Assembly (NCBI GenBank): GCA_036245805.1
Contig: BTRK01000004.1
Span: forward strand, 13,578,001 to 13,642,000
From: Pristionchus mayeri
Taxonomy: Eukaryota > Nematoda > Chromadorea > Rhabditida > Neodiplogasteridae
Direction: 5' to 3'
Length of the DNA: 64,000 bases
Position numbers and translations under genes: made by a program. The notes under the pieces were generated by a model. The model did not search any database, was not told where the DNA came from, and saw nothing but the letters and a program-made list of their open reading frames with translations. Below, piece after piece: positions 1 to 11,469 of the stretch. How positions within the stretch are numbered: position 1 is the first letter of the stretch; every line of letters starts with the position of its first letter.

Positions 1-353
1 TATCAGCAATTCTCCTCCAATCATCATCGAACGTTGGTGACAACACGGTTGATGAAATTTGCTTACGATGCACTCGACTTTTTTTCAATTAAGAGGATGC
101 GCTTCACGTCACTGTGTAATGCGTATTTCATAAGATATATTTAAATAAAAACTGACTCGTTCTCTTGGACATTGTGCTTATCAATATGAATAATTAGAAA
201 CAGTGTTATAAATTGATTGTTTGAATCCTCCTCCCTGAATACATAACTCAAAAAAATAAAACTAATGTTGATAATTACCGCATTCCTGCAACTGCTGTTG
301 ATTGACTGTGCTTCAAACTCCAGTCAATGAGGAATCTTTTATATTGATCGCCT

Positions 354-713
354 TCAGGGAAATTGCCGATGAACTGTCTGTCCATTACTTCCGAGTACTT
401 TGTACTCTGAAAATGTATTAAATATATTTCTTTCAATACGTGTTTGCAATACCCTGTCGTATGCAGCAGACGTTTTTTTTATGATAGGGCTGAATTCACG
501 TAAATCAAAATAGGCAAGCTGTTCTGGAGCTGCTTCTGATGCAGATAAGTTAACGATCGCGATTGTATAAGAACTTAGAGATGGATGATCCGAATTTGCG
601 CAGTTCTCGAAGCGGATAGACATGTAATAGCTGTGCTGATCAGATGGTTGCCCATGAATAGCAGAATCGGGACGAACTGTGGAAACCTCATCCAATCGGA
701 GTCGACATTTCAT
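354..713 (-). CDS. hypothetical protein, first exon or short gene
   Basis: Open frame of 119 codons. The ATG lies a few bases downstream of a good nematode 3' splice acceptor (pyrimidine-rich ...ttattttag then AACCAATG), the usual position of a spliced-leader trans-splice site, which supports this start. The protein has no signal peptide or clear membrane helix, is mixed polar/hydrophobic, and I recognise no family. A possible 5' splice donor (GAA|GTAATGG) lies about 40 bp before the stop, so it may continue into 1-300, where I could not find a convincing next exon. It could be a chance ORF; the acceptor-ATG pairing is the main support. Confidence 0.4.
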   Translation of the reverse strand: MKCRLRLDEVSTVRPDSAIHGQPSDQHSYYMSIRFENCANSDHPSLSSYTIAIVNLSASEAAPEQLAYFDLREFSPIIKKTSAAYDRVLQTRIERNIFNTFSEYKVLGSNGQTVHRQFP

Positions 714-1695
714 TGGTTCTAAAATAATACATATAATTTTAAAAAAATGATGTAATTAAATTCACCATTCGAAAGGCCCGGGACACTTGGGCATAGCGAA
801 AGAAGAAGAAGAAGCATCAACCACTCCTTGAGATACATTGCGAAGGCTATGAACGTTCTCGTCACTCTTTAAAAAATAACAGCTCTCGCGCGTCCAACGC
901 TCTTAACCGCAACGCCTCTTAGAGAAACGTTGCGGTTTGTTCCCATAAGCTTTTTAGAAATGTATTGCAGTAACATCGCAACAGTGTACTTCGCACTAGA
1001 ATGTACACAATAATCAGAAGAGTATATTATTGTGGAGATGTTCAATAAAAAAATTGCGAAAACAGAAAACATTGGAGCACAAATCCTGAACTCATAATAC
1101 AAAGTTGGACTCATGAATTTAACATTTATCTTAGCCCAAAGCGTGCTTAACGAGTAATATGGTTGTATTCGCTGGCAATGCCTATGTTCTAACGCAAACG
1201 CGCTCATATATTTTCGGTCCCTCGCAGTGTCCCGGGAATAACGTAGGTGGGGGGAGAGAGAGAACGAGCACCATACGTAATTTGCTGGTCCTGGACGGGT
1301 CAGGTCACGAGGAGAGCAGGGAGAGGCAGATGTGGGAAGGGTGAACCCCGCCAGAGGTGACAAAGAGAGAAGAGAGACTGTCCAAGACAGGTGAGTGAAT
1401 GGTATCACAAATGTGGAAGTCTGATGATTACGCGTAAGAGCAACACGTGGAAAAGGAGGACAGGAGGGGAGAAATTGTTCACTGCAATCTGGTATTGAAA
1501 AGGGCAGACCTCAGCTCACTTCCCTCCGACCCGTTGTACTGAGAGAACAGATATCGGACAAGCGGAATGGAGCAGGCGGACAAACAACAGGCTAGATGTG
1601 TGATATCAGTTCTTCTTATCTACTCATATAACCGTGTGACCATGTTCTGCAGATTTGCAGATTTTTTTTTAATGTGAGCGAAAATTTGTTTTGAG
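714..1695. other. intergenic, nothing certain
   Basis: A 179-codon open stretch lies on the minus strand at 869-1408, but its composition is low-complexity and Ser/Arg-rich in the first half, it has no splice or start context, and no recognisable domain. I see no RNA gene or element ends here. Confidence 0.4.
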
Positions 1696-2618
1696 ATGAG
1701 AGTCACTACTGTCATTCTGGTGCTATTATTGTCGATCATCCAAGTAACGGAACTTCAAGCGATGCCAGCGGAGATAGAGAGAAAAGAGTTGATCGGCGGT
1801 TAGATATTTCCTTTACCTCAAATAGTTCCTTGTATCGCAGATTTCAAGATTGTGAGCATAAAAAATGGCGAGATTATAATTTCTTTCGAAAGAATGTCGT
1901 CACGTAGAAAAAGAGGTGCTCCCCTATTCATTAAAGTCGTCGTACAAGCTGTAGGAGAAGCAGTTCTTGCAGAAGCCGTGTCTCGTGTAAGTGAAGTGCA
2001 TATAGCACATACAGCGCAGTTTTCAGAGATTATGCAACTCAGATTTCAGGCTGTGGATTTCCTCACCGACAAGATTAGCAGCCTCTTCACCGCAAATACG
2101 GATGTACAGTACACGACTGAAGACCCGAACTCGGCAAATCGAATGCTGCCGACGGATGGCCGGAAGGCCGGAATTGGTGGATGGTTTGTAATTTTTTACT
2201 GAAAATAATTGCCGGTTATGCAGTAAAAAACAACTTTTTCTAAAAACGAGCTTAATTTTGCACAGAACCAGATCGATATAATATATATTTTCTTGAGGAG
2301 GGATATGCAACGTGTAAATATGGTAAATGCATGATTCACGCCCGATTCATACACTGTTTTTTCGGAAATAAAGTTTTTTTAATAAAAGTTCTTTTAGACG
2401 ACAACTAATGTCTCGAAAACAACGGCGGATGCCACCACAACTGTGTCAACACTATTGGCTCATACTTCTGTCGGTAAGCCAAGATTATTGGTCATAACTC
2501 GCAATCACTATACGCAATAGCATGGTAGTAATACTTGCCCTAGTACATTCAATCCAATTCAATTGTCGCAGATGCCGGTACGGATTCGAGCAAGGTTCTG
2601 ATGAGAAGACTTGCATCA
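1696..2618 (+). pseudogene. secreted EGF-domain protein, disrupted by an in-frame stop
   Basis: Exons inferred by eye: 1696-1798, 1841-1986, about 2050-2190, an uncertain one near 2265-2325, 2398-2473 and 2572-2618. Exon 1 encodes a signal peptide (MRVTTVILVLLLSIIQ...). The last two exons together encode an EGF module: CLENNGGC, then HHNC, GSYFC, CRYGFEQG and a final Cys, with six cysteines in EGF spacing split by a phase-2 intron. Just upstream the reading frame gives Asp-Asp-Asn, then TAA (2406-2408), then the first Cys. In calcium-binding EGF modules that position is usually Glu in an E-C pair, so a single G-to-T change from GAA would create this stop. The middle exon 1841-1986 contains a dibasic SSRRKRG stretch. 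Function unknown beyond secretion. Further exons after 2618 are unclear because a palindromic repeat lies at 2752. Confidence 0.6.
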
Positions 2619-2751
2619 GTAAGTTTCCCAAAATGTCTTGATTTTTTCATGTATACTTTGTTTGCATATATTCCCAAAAAATACATTGTGAAGAGCAGAT
2701 GCACGAGTTCGAAGACGGTCTGGCCGAATTCTCAATCTGCCCGCGAATTCC

Positions 2752-2849
2752 AGTTCGATAAACGGGTCTTCGTCTCTCCATTTGCACTCTATCGGTCGAG
2801 TGGCGAAAAAGCGTGAGGAATGAAGCGACGAAGGCCCGAATATCGAACT
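2752..2849. repeat. palindromic MITE-like element, family P, copy 1
   Basis: Starts agttcgata and ends tatcgaact. Internal arms tcttcgtctctcc and ggaatgaagcgacgaagg are imperfectly complementary. Same architecture as the copies listed below. Confidence 0.6.
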
Positions 2850-3231
2850 CGAATAATGTACGAACCCTTTCATTTCTCTAGCTCTCGCTATATTTTGTCG
2901 ATTTTCGTCCATCCAGTAATTCGAACCAGCCGGCATATATTGTTTATCCTCTATAGAGGATTCAAGTGCGCTCGTGGGCGTCAGATGAGAGTGCATAGAG
3001 TGAAGAGATCAAATGTCGTTTCCCTATATCTAGAAGAATTAACTATTCTGCCGTTGCACGGACAGATCAAATACTCTCGATGTTGCCCTTCCTGCACATC
3101 ATTCCCACTCTGTATATCTCCAATTTTCTTCGAACTCATATCCGATTACCTTTGTCATTCATGTTAGTTCCTCTTCGTCTCTTAGTTCTATGCGCTCTCA
3201 TCCTATCCGACCATCCTGGAGAGCGTCTAAT

Positions 3232-3339
3232 AGAGTTCGAGAAAAGATACAACGGTCTGCTCACTCTTTCCACTCTGGCCGGCCGGCCGGTCGAGGGAGT
3301 ATGGGAAATGAAGATGTGAAGGCCAGAATTACGAACTGT
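3232..3339. repeat. family P palindromic element, copy 2
   Basis: agagttcga ... acgaactgt ends. The centre is a ggccggccggcc run where other copies have gaccggtc. Diverged left arm. Confidence 0.6.
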
Positions 3340-3440
3340 AGTGTCCAGCTGCATTGTTTGCCTCGCTCCGATTTAATTTTATGACCGTTCCTCGACCGAT
3401 CTACATCGGGAAAGAGAGCAAGATGTGATATGGTAAGCAT

Positions 3441-3548
3441 TACAATTCGATGCACGCGCCTTCGCCTCTCCATTTCCCGCACTCTCTCGACCGAGTATCA
3501 AGAGAGTGTGGGAAATGAAGAGTCGAAGGCCCGTCTGTCGAACTCTAG
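3441..3548. repeat. family P palindromic element, copy 3
   Basis: Core arms catttcccgcactctctcga and agagagtgtgggaaatgaag form a strong hairpin; ends with cgaactcta. Confidence 0.7.
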
Positions 3549-4565
3549 TAAGAAAGATGGACGCATCAACCTTATCTTTGTTGGAAAAAAACGATGTGGA
3601 AATAACAAGAGAGCTAAAGGTGAGAGAGCGCTTATGAGTTCGAAGAAAATCGGAGATATACTAAACACGAACACTACACTTGTTCAATGCAAGAGGGCTC
3701 TCGAATCTTTAACATGTTCTGTTTACGATAATCTTGTACCAATGATCCTCCATACTATTGGATATGGAGTGATGTTAGAGACACATTTAGGATATTTTTA
3801 ATGTTTTCCTTAAAAGCTTGCATACTGCCCTGGATCTCGATCTTTCTCTCTTAGAGTTCTTAGCTCACTCTTTCCGCAATGATGATTTGTGTTCGGACAA
3901 TGAAAAGTGCGTCCAAGTGCAGTATGTCCTATTGAGAATGTGCGTGCACCCAATGCAATCTCAGTGCAGATATCAAAATACGATTAGGAAAATTTGTCGA
4001 GACCATAATTTTATGGAGTATAGAATGCGCACTAGGTTTATTGCGCGGCTCGAAATTATTATTGTTTTCCTAAGTTTGCAGCTGTAATATAATTTACAGC
4101 TGCACACTTATTGCGATGATATATCATACGATGATGTATCAGATTGGTCATAAAGTTTTGTACGATTTTAACCAATGAGACATCTCCCTTCGTTCGCTTT
4201 TGCCCAATCAACTTAGGTCTTTTAGTGGTAGATAGGAGCGTCTATACTCTCTTCAGCGCACACTATCATAAATCTGTCCGACCAAAGAAACGAATACAGC
4301 CGTGTCCCAAACTTCACGTGAGCGTCCAACACCCTGACTTTTTGAACGATCAGCATTTCATTTAGAATAGAAATATGACCCAATTTTTGCCACAGCAGTA
4401 AAGTACGATTGTCATATGTCGCACCGGTAATATTGATACTGATCAGCCTCGAAGGGCCTGTTAGAGATAGGCGCGTAATCAGATTTTGGGGTTTCATGAC
4501 ACTTGCCACGACACGTTTCTGGAGTAAAAAAAGGTAAAAAGGTAAAGGTGCAGCCACGTCAAGCG

Positions 4566-4802
4566 ATTTTACAGTCGTGAACGACTACGCTAGGTGGTGT
4601 AGTGCGGTGAGGCCGACTACTGCTAGGACTACGAAACCGTGCTGTCCAAAGTGCTTCTAGGGAACGTTACCTTTCGCGACCGAGGTCACTACCAATTTAC
4701 CGACTCCGGGGGATAGGGGGCTTGGTCTGCCCAGGCGGGGGATCGAACTCAGGACCCTTGTATGGCGAGCGGCGCCTCACACCACTGCGCCACCCACGCC
4801 TA
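4566..4802 (-). mobile_element. tRNA-derived SINE
   Basis: On the minus strand, reading from 4802 downwards, there is a tRNA-like head with an A box (tggcgcagtgg) and a B box (gagttcgatcc) about 45 bases apart, the split pol III promoter of a tRNA. It is followed by a non-tRNA body of roughly 160 bases with no matching acceptor stem, so this is not a working tRNA gene. The right boundary is set by the start of the head at about 4802; the left boundary is a guess. Confidence 0.65.
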
Positions 4803-4803
4803 A

Positions 4804-5837
4804 TATTTCAATTATTCATTTCTGGAGTATTGTATCTATACCGACGGCCCTTAATATTTAATATTATTCATAAATGTGCACTACCTATCCAAGGTAAGTC
4901 ACAAAAATCTTTGGGAGAGAATGTGGCTCTCCATTCATCAACAGGGCTCTTCGGAGTTTAGGTGTACAATATTGAACATCAAAATACACACTTTTGGCGT
5001 TTTTGTGCCAGCCCTGTAGATTGAGGAGCGGTAATTTCGTGCTCAAATTAATGAAGAACCCTTATCCTATCCCTCATCAATTTGGAATATTATTTGGGTC
5101 GCTACTTTTCCTAAGGTAATCCGTGTCCGAAGACCCTTCATGTCAGGTATTTCGGCATTTATATCGAAAAATAATTGATAAACAAATATCACTTTTTTAG
5201 ATGAGAAAGCCAAGTGGGCTCTGAAATATTGATGTAATAGAGACCCCTGTAAGAGTTGATGATAGTTCCCATAGAGTCGGCTGCTCAGGACGCGTAGCAT
5301 TTTCTTCCAAGCAATTGTTTCAAGATCTGGCAAAAATAAAAGCTAGCAATATCATTTCGGAAAGCATTACGACGACCTAATATTCGAAATAAAAGAGATC
5401 AATTGTAACAAGGGACAGAATACGGCCCGAATTTCGATCTCTAATTCACTGCTCATTTCGATAACTGAGACGGAAAAGCAAGAAAAACAATGAGAGGCGA
5501 GGCACGAGATCTCGACGCAAGGCAATATTTTGCAAGTCGCCCCAACGGGCTGAAGGCGTAAACAGGATGGTCACGGAAATAGTCACGGACAATTCGCGGA
5601 AAATGTGCAGGCCGCTTCGCAGTTTAAAATGAATTTATCCAATGCATTGTGTATATTCAACAAATACAAATATTTCAATACGAACAGGAACAGTTAACAT
5701 TAGGCCTTGTGATCCACTTGAAACCTCTGTGGGGATGCTCTAGAAGTAGCAACTTGAACTAGGCAGTGACAACAATATAATGAGATAGAACAACGTCTTT
5801 TGAAATTTAAATATTGTTTCAAATCGGTTTTGCTTAC
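4804..5837. other. intergenic, nothing recognised
   Basis: An 88-codon minus-strand open frame (5067-5333) has no start or splice context and no domain that I recognise. No element ends seen. Confidence 0.35.
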
Positions 5838-5973
5838 TTCGGTTTGGAATCTGTCTTGCATTGCCTGAATTTAATCGCATTCCGCAGTAGCACGCCTGTG
5901 GAAGTGGCAATGGGCATGGCAAATGCTTGACAGAATACTCTGAGAGTCGTCGGAATATCGTTCATTCCCATCG
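5838..5973 (-). CDS. conserved exon, unknown gene, duplicate A
   Basis: Exon bounded by ...ttcttcag on the 5' side and GTAAGC on the 3' side. It contains MNDIPTTLRVFCQAFAM and a Leu/Ala/Thr-rich stretch ending LLRNAIKF that could be a membrane helix. The paralogous exon at 8854-8990 keeps the same frame and splice sites and differs mostly by substitutions, including LeuMet/GlyMet, Thr/Ala and Pro/Thr changes, which argues it is truly coding. I do not recognise the family. It may be the first exon of a separate gene downstream of the NDUFS4-like copy, or its ATG may be internal. Downstream exons were not identified. Confidence 0.5.
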
Positions 5974-6378
5974 CTGAAGAAAACACATGTAATATTAATA
6001 TTTCGATGTTTCGAAAAGATCGAATACAAATTTGCCAGTAAATCATAAAGTGGCATCAACGGCTACAGCGGTAAATGCATTCAATGATGTTGGTCACTAG
6101 GCTTAACAAGGCTATTGGCAAGTGACCAAGTGATGAGTAGACAACATTTTGGAGGGAAAATACTCGTTGGGAGTTTGGAGGGAAACACTCGACAAGGGGA
6201 GTTTCTTCACAATTCACACCCGCAAGAGATGAAAGGGGCAAACATCACGCGACCGGACAACATCTGAAAGTGGAAACGAAAGTGAGAGTAGAAGAGTAGG
6301 GTAAGAGTAGTAAGAGCAGGATAGTTATTGCTAGTGAGAAGAAAGTATGACGAATTGAGTACCGCTAAATCGCTATTT

Positions 6379-6450
6379 TTTTCATATTGCATATTCTTAA
6401 GATTTTCATATTGCATATTCTTAAGATTTTCATATTGCATATTCTTAAGA
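6379..6450. repeat. 24-bp tandem repeat, 3 copies
   Basis: Three perfect or near-perfect copies of ttttcatattgcatattctt plus aaga. Confidence 0.9.
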
Positions 6451-6548
6451 TGCTTATTCAAATGATATCACAATGTTCAATACATAATTTACTGTTAAAT
6501 ATAACGAAATCACAGTAAAAGGTAGGTATTGTATATCATTATCCGCCT

Positions 6549-7184
6549 TCAAGGCTGACATCCCCGTTGCTCTTCGTCGTCAAGTACGACCACCCAATTG
6601 TTCTTCTGACAAAGGGCGAGCGCGTCATCCTTAGTTGAAAAATGCATGCGGTGCACCTCCAGTTGATATGCATCAGATAGAGCATCAGTGCTACAATTGT
6701 AGTACTTAACAAGTTTTGTTCTTGAAATTAAAAGCTACCTATTTATCAACCTATGAATCCAATAAAAGATCGTATTACATGAATAGTTCAGTATTTTCGA
6801 GCCATCTATAGCGTTTTCCGACCCATCTATATCAGTTTTATGTTACGAATTTATCATTAATTTGTTTTCTATGCAGATGATAGAACATTATAATAAACGG
6901 ACAGTGTGTCTCCGATCATGTCCTTTTCTAAGCATCCGCCGTTGTCGATCTCAATCTTCCACACCTGAAAATTGTTGCTGAACACGATGAAAGAAATCAT
7001 CGTTTTTTATGTCAACTAGACAATTTATACTGGCATGCGTCATTTTGGTGATACTCGATGAGCCCATCGGTTGCATTCTTACTTACCATCGCACCTCCTA
7101 TTGGGTGCTGGTAAACATGCGCGACTCTCGGAAGCTTCTCCTGCTCGGGGGTCCACCTCAACATTCGCTCAAGCTGTCTGATAC
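6549..7184 (-). CDS. NDUFS4-like protein (complex I accessory subunit), copy A, partial
   Basis: Three minus-strand exons are visible: 7087-7184, about 6902-6963 and 6549-6690, each after a good acceptor. Together they resemble the ETC_C1/NDUFS4 family: a PEQEKLPRVA-like segment, then VWKIEIDN (compare the family's KWKMEFD), then STDALSD and FSTKDDALALCQKNNW (compare STADPLSN and FSTKEDAVSFAEKNGW). NDUFS4 is an 18-kDa accessory subunit of mitochondrial NADH dehydrogenase on the matrix arm. Oddity: the frame stops soon after NNW, without the Lys/Pro-rich tail and final SW(N)KRTR region of normal NDUFS4. A putative upstream exon with RTLRVNIVEGK lies near 7600-7680. I judge it a divergent or degenerating paralogue rather than the main complex I gene. 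Confidence 0.6.
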
Positions 7185-7289
7185 CTGCAAGTTTCATTGC
7201 CATTACAACATCCCCAACTATTTGAGGTTATTATTACACATTACGATCCACATATGTTATTTAGTACTCTCTGTTTAGTGCCATACTTT

Positions 7290-7386
7290 TGAACATTTTT
7301 TCGCTTCGATATCCTACCTCTTGAGATGTGTAACATTTTTTTTGAACATTTTTTCGCTTCGATATCCTACCTCTTGAGATGTGTAC
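7290..7386. repeat. tandem duplication of about 53 bp
   Basis: gaacattttttcgcttcgat and the following 30 bases occur twice in a row. Confidence 0.85.
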
Positions 7387-7728
7387 CGGCGTGTTGAACG
7401 ATCGATAAATGAAGGAAAGAGATGACGGTGTGAAATTTCGTAGCATCTGCTAAAATTGGTTCAAGAATTAGGAATAGCAAAAACGACTCTGGAAGTTGCT
7501 GCAGATAAACGGCAGAATTGGAGTGAATCTACAAGTTGACGAGAGAGTGTGAATAATGGAGAGACGTTCTCGAACTCTCCACTATCCTCCTTGCCTTCCA
7601 CAATGTTTACGCGCAGTGTCCGGCGGAAAATAGCCTCACGTGCTCGATGCAAGAGGAAAACAAGAGCCAGCAGGGCACTTTGCACAATATCTCTCCCTCT
7701 CTATCTTCTATCTCATTATAATATGTAT

Positions 7729-8200
7729 TATATGAGCCCGATTCTCTAAGAGTCGAACAATATCCCACAGGGTCTGGCACAGCATTTTTTCGAAAACATG
7801 CGTAAAGGGGTTTTCGAGGGTGCTGATCACAATGGTCAACTTCATTTTGCACCACATCGACCGGTTGAGCCTGGCTGCATGTAAGCACCATCTACATTTC
7901 TGCCTATATCTCAATTTCAGATTCATGAATCTTCTTCAAACTTTCGCAGGGGTTGAATAAGTTCACCTAGAGTCCTTATTTATCTTATTCAACCCCTGCG
8001 AAAGTTTGAAGAAGATTCATGAATTCGAAATTGAGATATCGACAGAAAAGTAGATGGTGCTTACATGCAGCCAGGCTCGATGTGGTGCAAAATGAAGTTG
8101 ACCATTGTGATCAGCACCCTCAAAAACCCCTTTGAGCATGTTTTCGTAAAAATGCTGTGCCACGTTTTGTTCGACTCTTAGAGAATCGGGCTCGTATGAG
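7729..8200. repeat. foldback element IR-A
   Basis: Arms of about 220 bp (7729-7951 and 7984-8200) are inverted copies of each other with a spacer of about 30 bp; the innermost arms ending ggggttgaataag are nearly perfect. No ORF of interest. Confidence 0.85.
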
Positions 8201-8770
8201 GCCGTCCGCGATAGATTCAACAACTCACAACGGGGCCTCGGCACAGCCAAAAAGTGGAACCCACGAAAACATGTTTTCTGGGGTAGTTTTCGATGCTGAT
8301 CATCGTGGTCCACTTCATTTTGCATGAATCGATCATTGAATGTCGGTGTGGTGCCATATCACTTCCGGTCAAAACTGCTTTTTCGCATGTTGTACGCTCA
8401 AAATACAAGGCGGAGCCTTGAAATCTCGCGCACCCGACCAGAATTTGACTGCCAATCGAATGGTGTATTTCATTAGTCATGAATTGTCCCTGTTTTCGAG
8501 AAAAATCGACTTTTTGACTCAATCATGTGTGCGAGTGGAGACCATAACCATTCGATCCGCCGTTTCACGCTGATTAGAATGGTATAGACATGTGTGGGGA
8601 TCCGAGGTACCCGAAGAGCACTTATTCCCCTTTTTCTGCTTTCATGCAAAATGAAGTGGACCACGATGATCAGCATCGAAAACTACCCAAGAAAACATGT
8701 TTTCGTGGGTTCCACTTTTTTGGCTGTGCCGAAGCCTTGTTGAATCTATCGCGGACGTCCTCATATATTA
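8196..8770. repeat. foldback element IR-B
   Basis: Inverted arms 8196-8332 and 8640-8770 around about 300 bp of other sequence. The arms share diverged blocks with IR-A (gaaaacatg..., gatgctgatca..., cacttcattttgca), so the two neighbours look like relatives. Confidence 0.8.
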
Positions 8771-8853
8771 AAATGAGATCGAATAGCGTATGGACGCCTT
8801 TTGAAAACATTGTTTTTTGTAATTTAAGCATTGTTCCAAGTCGGTTTGCTTAC

Positions 8854-8990
8854 TTTGGTTTGCGAATCGGCCTTGAATTTCGTGAATTTAATAGCATTCC
8901 GCAGTAGCACGCCTGTGGATGTGGCGATGGTCATGGCAAATGCTTGACAGAATACTCTGAGAGCCGTCGGAATATCGTTCATTAACATCG
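8854..8990 (-). CDS. conserved exon, unknown gene, duplicate B
   Basis: Paralogue of 5838-5973: same splice signals (ttcttcag before, GTAAGC after), with MNDIPTALRVFCQAFAM and LLRNAIKFTKF. See that entry; family not recognised. Confidence 0.5.
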
Positions 8991-9611
8991 CTGAAGAAAA
9001 GAAACATGTAATATTAACATTTCTATGTTTCGAAAGGACCGAATACAAATTTGATAGTAAATCATAAAGTGACATCAATGGCTACAGGGGCAAATGCATT
9101 CAATGACATTGATCACTATGTTTAACAACACTATTGGCAAGTTACCAACGTGAATGAGCAGACAACGTGCAGGTTTGGAGGGAAACACTCGACAAAAGGA
9201 GTTTCTTCACAATTCACACCCGCAAGAGATGAAAGGGGCAAACATTGCGCGACCGGACAACATCTGAATGTGGAAAAGAAAGTGCGAGTAGAAGTAGAGT
9301 TATTGATGGTGAGAAGAAAGTATGTCGAATTGACGGTGAAGTGGCTATTTTCCCTCGTATTCTAAGATTAGGTCAGCAGCTCGAGAACGTATTGATAAAT
9401 GTTTATTCGAATGTTCACAATGTGTTCAAATTTCCAAATTTCCTTTTTCCTTCCTGTTAATTTCCTTTTTTTAACACAAATTTCCTGTTAAATCTCACAG
9501 AGATCGCAAAAAATGGAAATGTTGAAATCATTAACCGCTAATGTTGCCCAATCGGCAAGCGCACTCCTCATTGCGTGTGCTCTCTCGCCGATCAGACAGA
9601 GCTGGAGGGTA

Positions 9612-9720
9612 TACTTCGCAATTCGGGTTATCGTCTCTTCATTTCCCACACTCTATCGACCGGTCGAGTGGCTATAGAGTGTGGGAATTGAAGAGAAAAT
9701 TGCCAGAATTCCGAACTCTA
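9612..9720. repeat. family P palindromic element, copy 4
   Basis: cttcgcaattcgggttatcg ... ccgaactcta with core catttcccacactctatcga/gagtgtgggaattgaag. Confidence 0.75.
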
Positions 9721-9970
9721 CTGGGGAGCATGCAAGACGTGGAGAGCAGTCGCCGATTTTGTCGTCGTTATTTGCCGCATTCAAGGCTGACAGCCCGCTT
9801 GCTCATCGTCGTCAAGCATGACCGTCCAGTTATTCTTCTGACAATGGGCGAGCGCTTCGTTCTTGGTGCGAAACTGGTGCACCTCCTGTTGGGATGCATC
9901 CGAGAGAGGATCCATGCTGCAAATCTAGTTTTTTATCAGAGACTTTCTGAGAAAACTGAGCAATTCCACC

Positions 9971-11469
9971 TATAGGCCGTACAACGAAAAATTAAGTGTT
10001 GATATTAAGATATCTCTAGGGGTAACTTTTCATGTAGAGTTCAAAAATCGACCTTAGAATGCTGTATCTCTAACCGCTCATTTCCGGTTTTTGGCCAATG
10101 GAGGGAGGTCGGTTTTTGTATTTTTTGAACGGCTCATCCAAACCCATACATGTATAGCTACTCTGAAAGTACACGACGAGATAAGCATTTTTACTGATGG
10201 AAGTGAAAGACTAGATCATCTGTAATAAAAGTTGTGGCCGTTTGAAATCTAAAATTTGTCTCAAATTCACGCCCTCAAAAATTTTATAATTCCCGGTGCA
10301 AAATAAACCTTTCCATTCGATTCTTCATGTAATTTTACCCCTGGGTGCAAAATTACTCAAAAATTCATTGATACAAAGGTACTCAAAACGCGAAAGACAT
10401 CAGAATGAGAGAATTTATGAAGTAGATTTTTGATAAGACAGGTGTTCCCAACTTATATATTTTTGGGAATTGGGTCCGAGGCTTGGGGTATGGATATTGA
10501 ATCAGAGCCAAAAACAAAAATATTTTGCTGTAATAATAAAGTATTCAGTGCCGAAAACGGCTCTTTCGGTATTCAGGACCCAAACCAGTTTGTTTTTCAA
10601 GATTAGGACCCTGGTATCATCAGAGACTACCCTTGCACAACGTAAAGCCACCCCGGTCCCATCAGAGGCTATCCACGTTCCAAAAATTATTCGTAAGAAA
10701 ACACAAGTCCCAACACAGGCTACCCAGGTCCAATAATAACCTGTCTGGGTACCATAACAGGGTTCCCATGTCCCATTATAAGTTTCCCAAATTCATTGAT
10801 TAACATAACAAGCTACCCAGGCCCGTCGCCTCCTTCCCAGGCCCTCAAATGTATCAGTTGCCCGCCACTGTCCGTAAAATGTTAAAAATAAGCCCACAAC
10901 TTTAATAGGAGTGGGTAAACTATGGTTTTTATTCAGTTTCTTCAATAAATTTTGATCCTCTTTCGATTAAGGTGCTATACGGGACCTAAATCATAAGTTT
11001 GAAAAAATCGACTACATAAATTCTCGCATTCTGATGTCTTTCGCGTCTGTTTTGAGTACCTTTGTATCAATGAATTTTTGAGTAATTTTTCTCCCAGGGG
11101 TAAAATTACATGAATAATCGAATGGAAAGGTTTATTTTGCACCGGGCATTATAAAATTTTTCAGGGCGTGAATTTTTAGACGAATTGTAGAATTCAAACG
11201 ACCACAACTTTTTTCACAGATGAGCTAGCCTTTCACTTCCAACAGTAAAAATGCTTATCTCATCGTGTACTTTCAGAATAGCTATACATGTATGTGTTTG
11301 GATGAGCCGTTCAAAAAATACAAAAACCGACCTCCCTCCATTGGCCAAAAACCGGAAATGAGCGGTTAGAGATACATCATTCTAAGGTCGACTTTTGAAC
11401 TCTACATGAAAAGTTACCCCTAGAGATATCTTAATATCAACACTTAATTTTTCGTTGTACGACCTTATG
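9971..11469. mobile_element. large foldback element FB1
   Basis: Left arm about 9971-10442 and right arm about 10990-11469 are inverted repeats of roughly 470 bp with a few percent mismatch (e.g. gtacaacgaaaaattaag / cttaatttttcgttgtac). The spacer carries degenerate short repeats built on ctacccaggtcc. There is no transposase. The arms share blocks with FB4 at 50145-52286 (gtatctctaacc.ctcatt, gagataaacatg-like, gatgagctag), so they are one diverged family. Confidence 0.85.

Larger units (their letters stand above)
2850..4565. other. intergenic with two family P copies, no gene recognised
   Basis: Apart from the palindromic elements at 3232-3339 and 3441-3548 I see only short open frames (longest about 120 codons at 3430-3801, running through a repeat). 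At 4138 there is a lone mariner-like terminal sequence, tcagattggtcataaagttt, with no partner found nearby. Confidence 0.4.
5820..7700. repeat. segmental duplication, copy A (matches about 8815-12600)
   Basis: Blocks in the same order and orientation recur: 5820-6370 with 8815-9360, 6550-6690 with 9781-9916, 6902-6963 with about 11719-11779, 7087-7184 with 12058-12154, and about 7530-7690 with 12450-12600. Coding blocks are better kept than the spacers. The second copy is longer because a 1.5-kb foldback (9971-11469) and a family P element (11876-11987) lie in it. Confidence 0.75.

Noticed and set aside
1159..1344. Plus-strand frame opposite it
   Set aside because: Shadow frame in purine-rich sequence.
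869..1408. 179-codon minus-strand open frame with a hydrophobic segment
   Set aside because: No start or splice context, low-complexity first half, no domain; probably chance.
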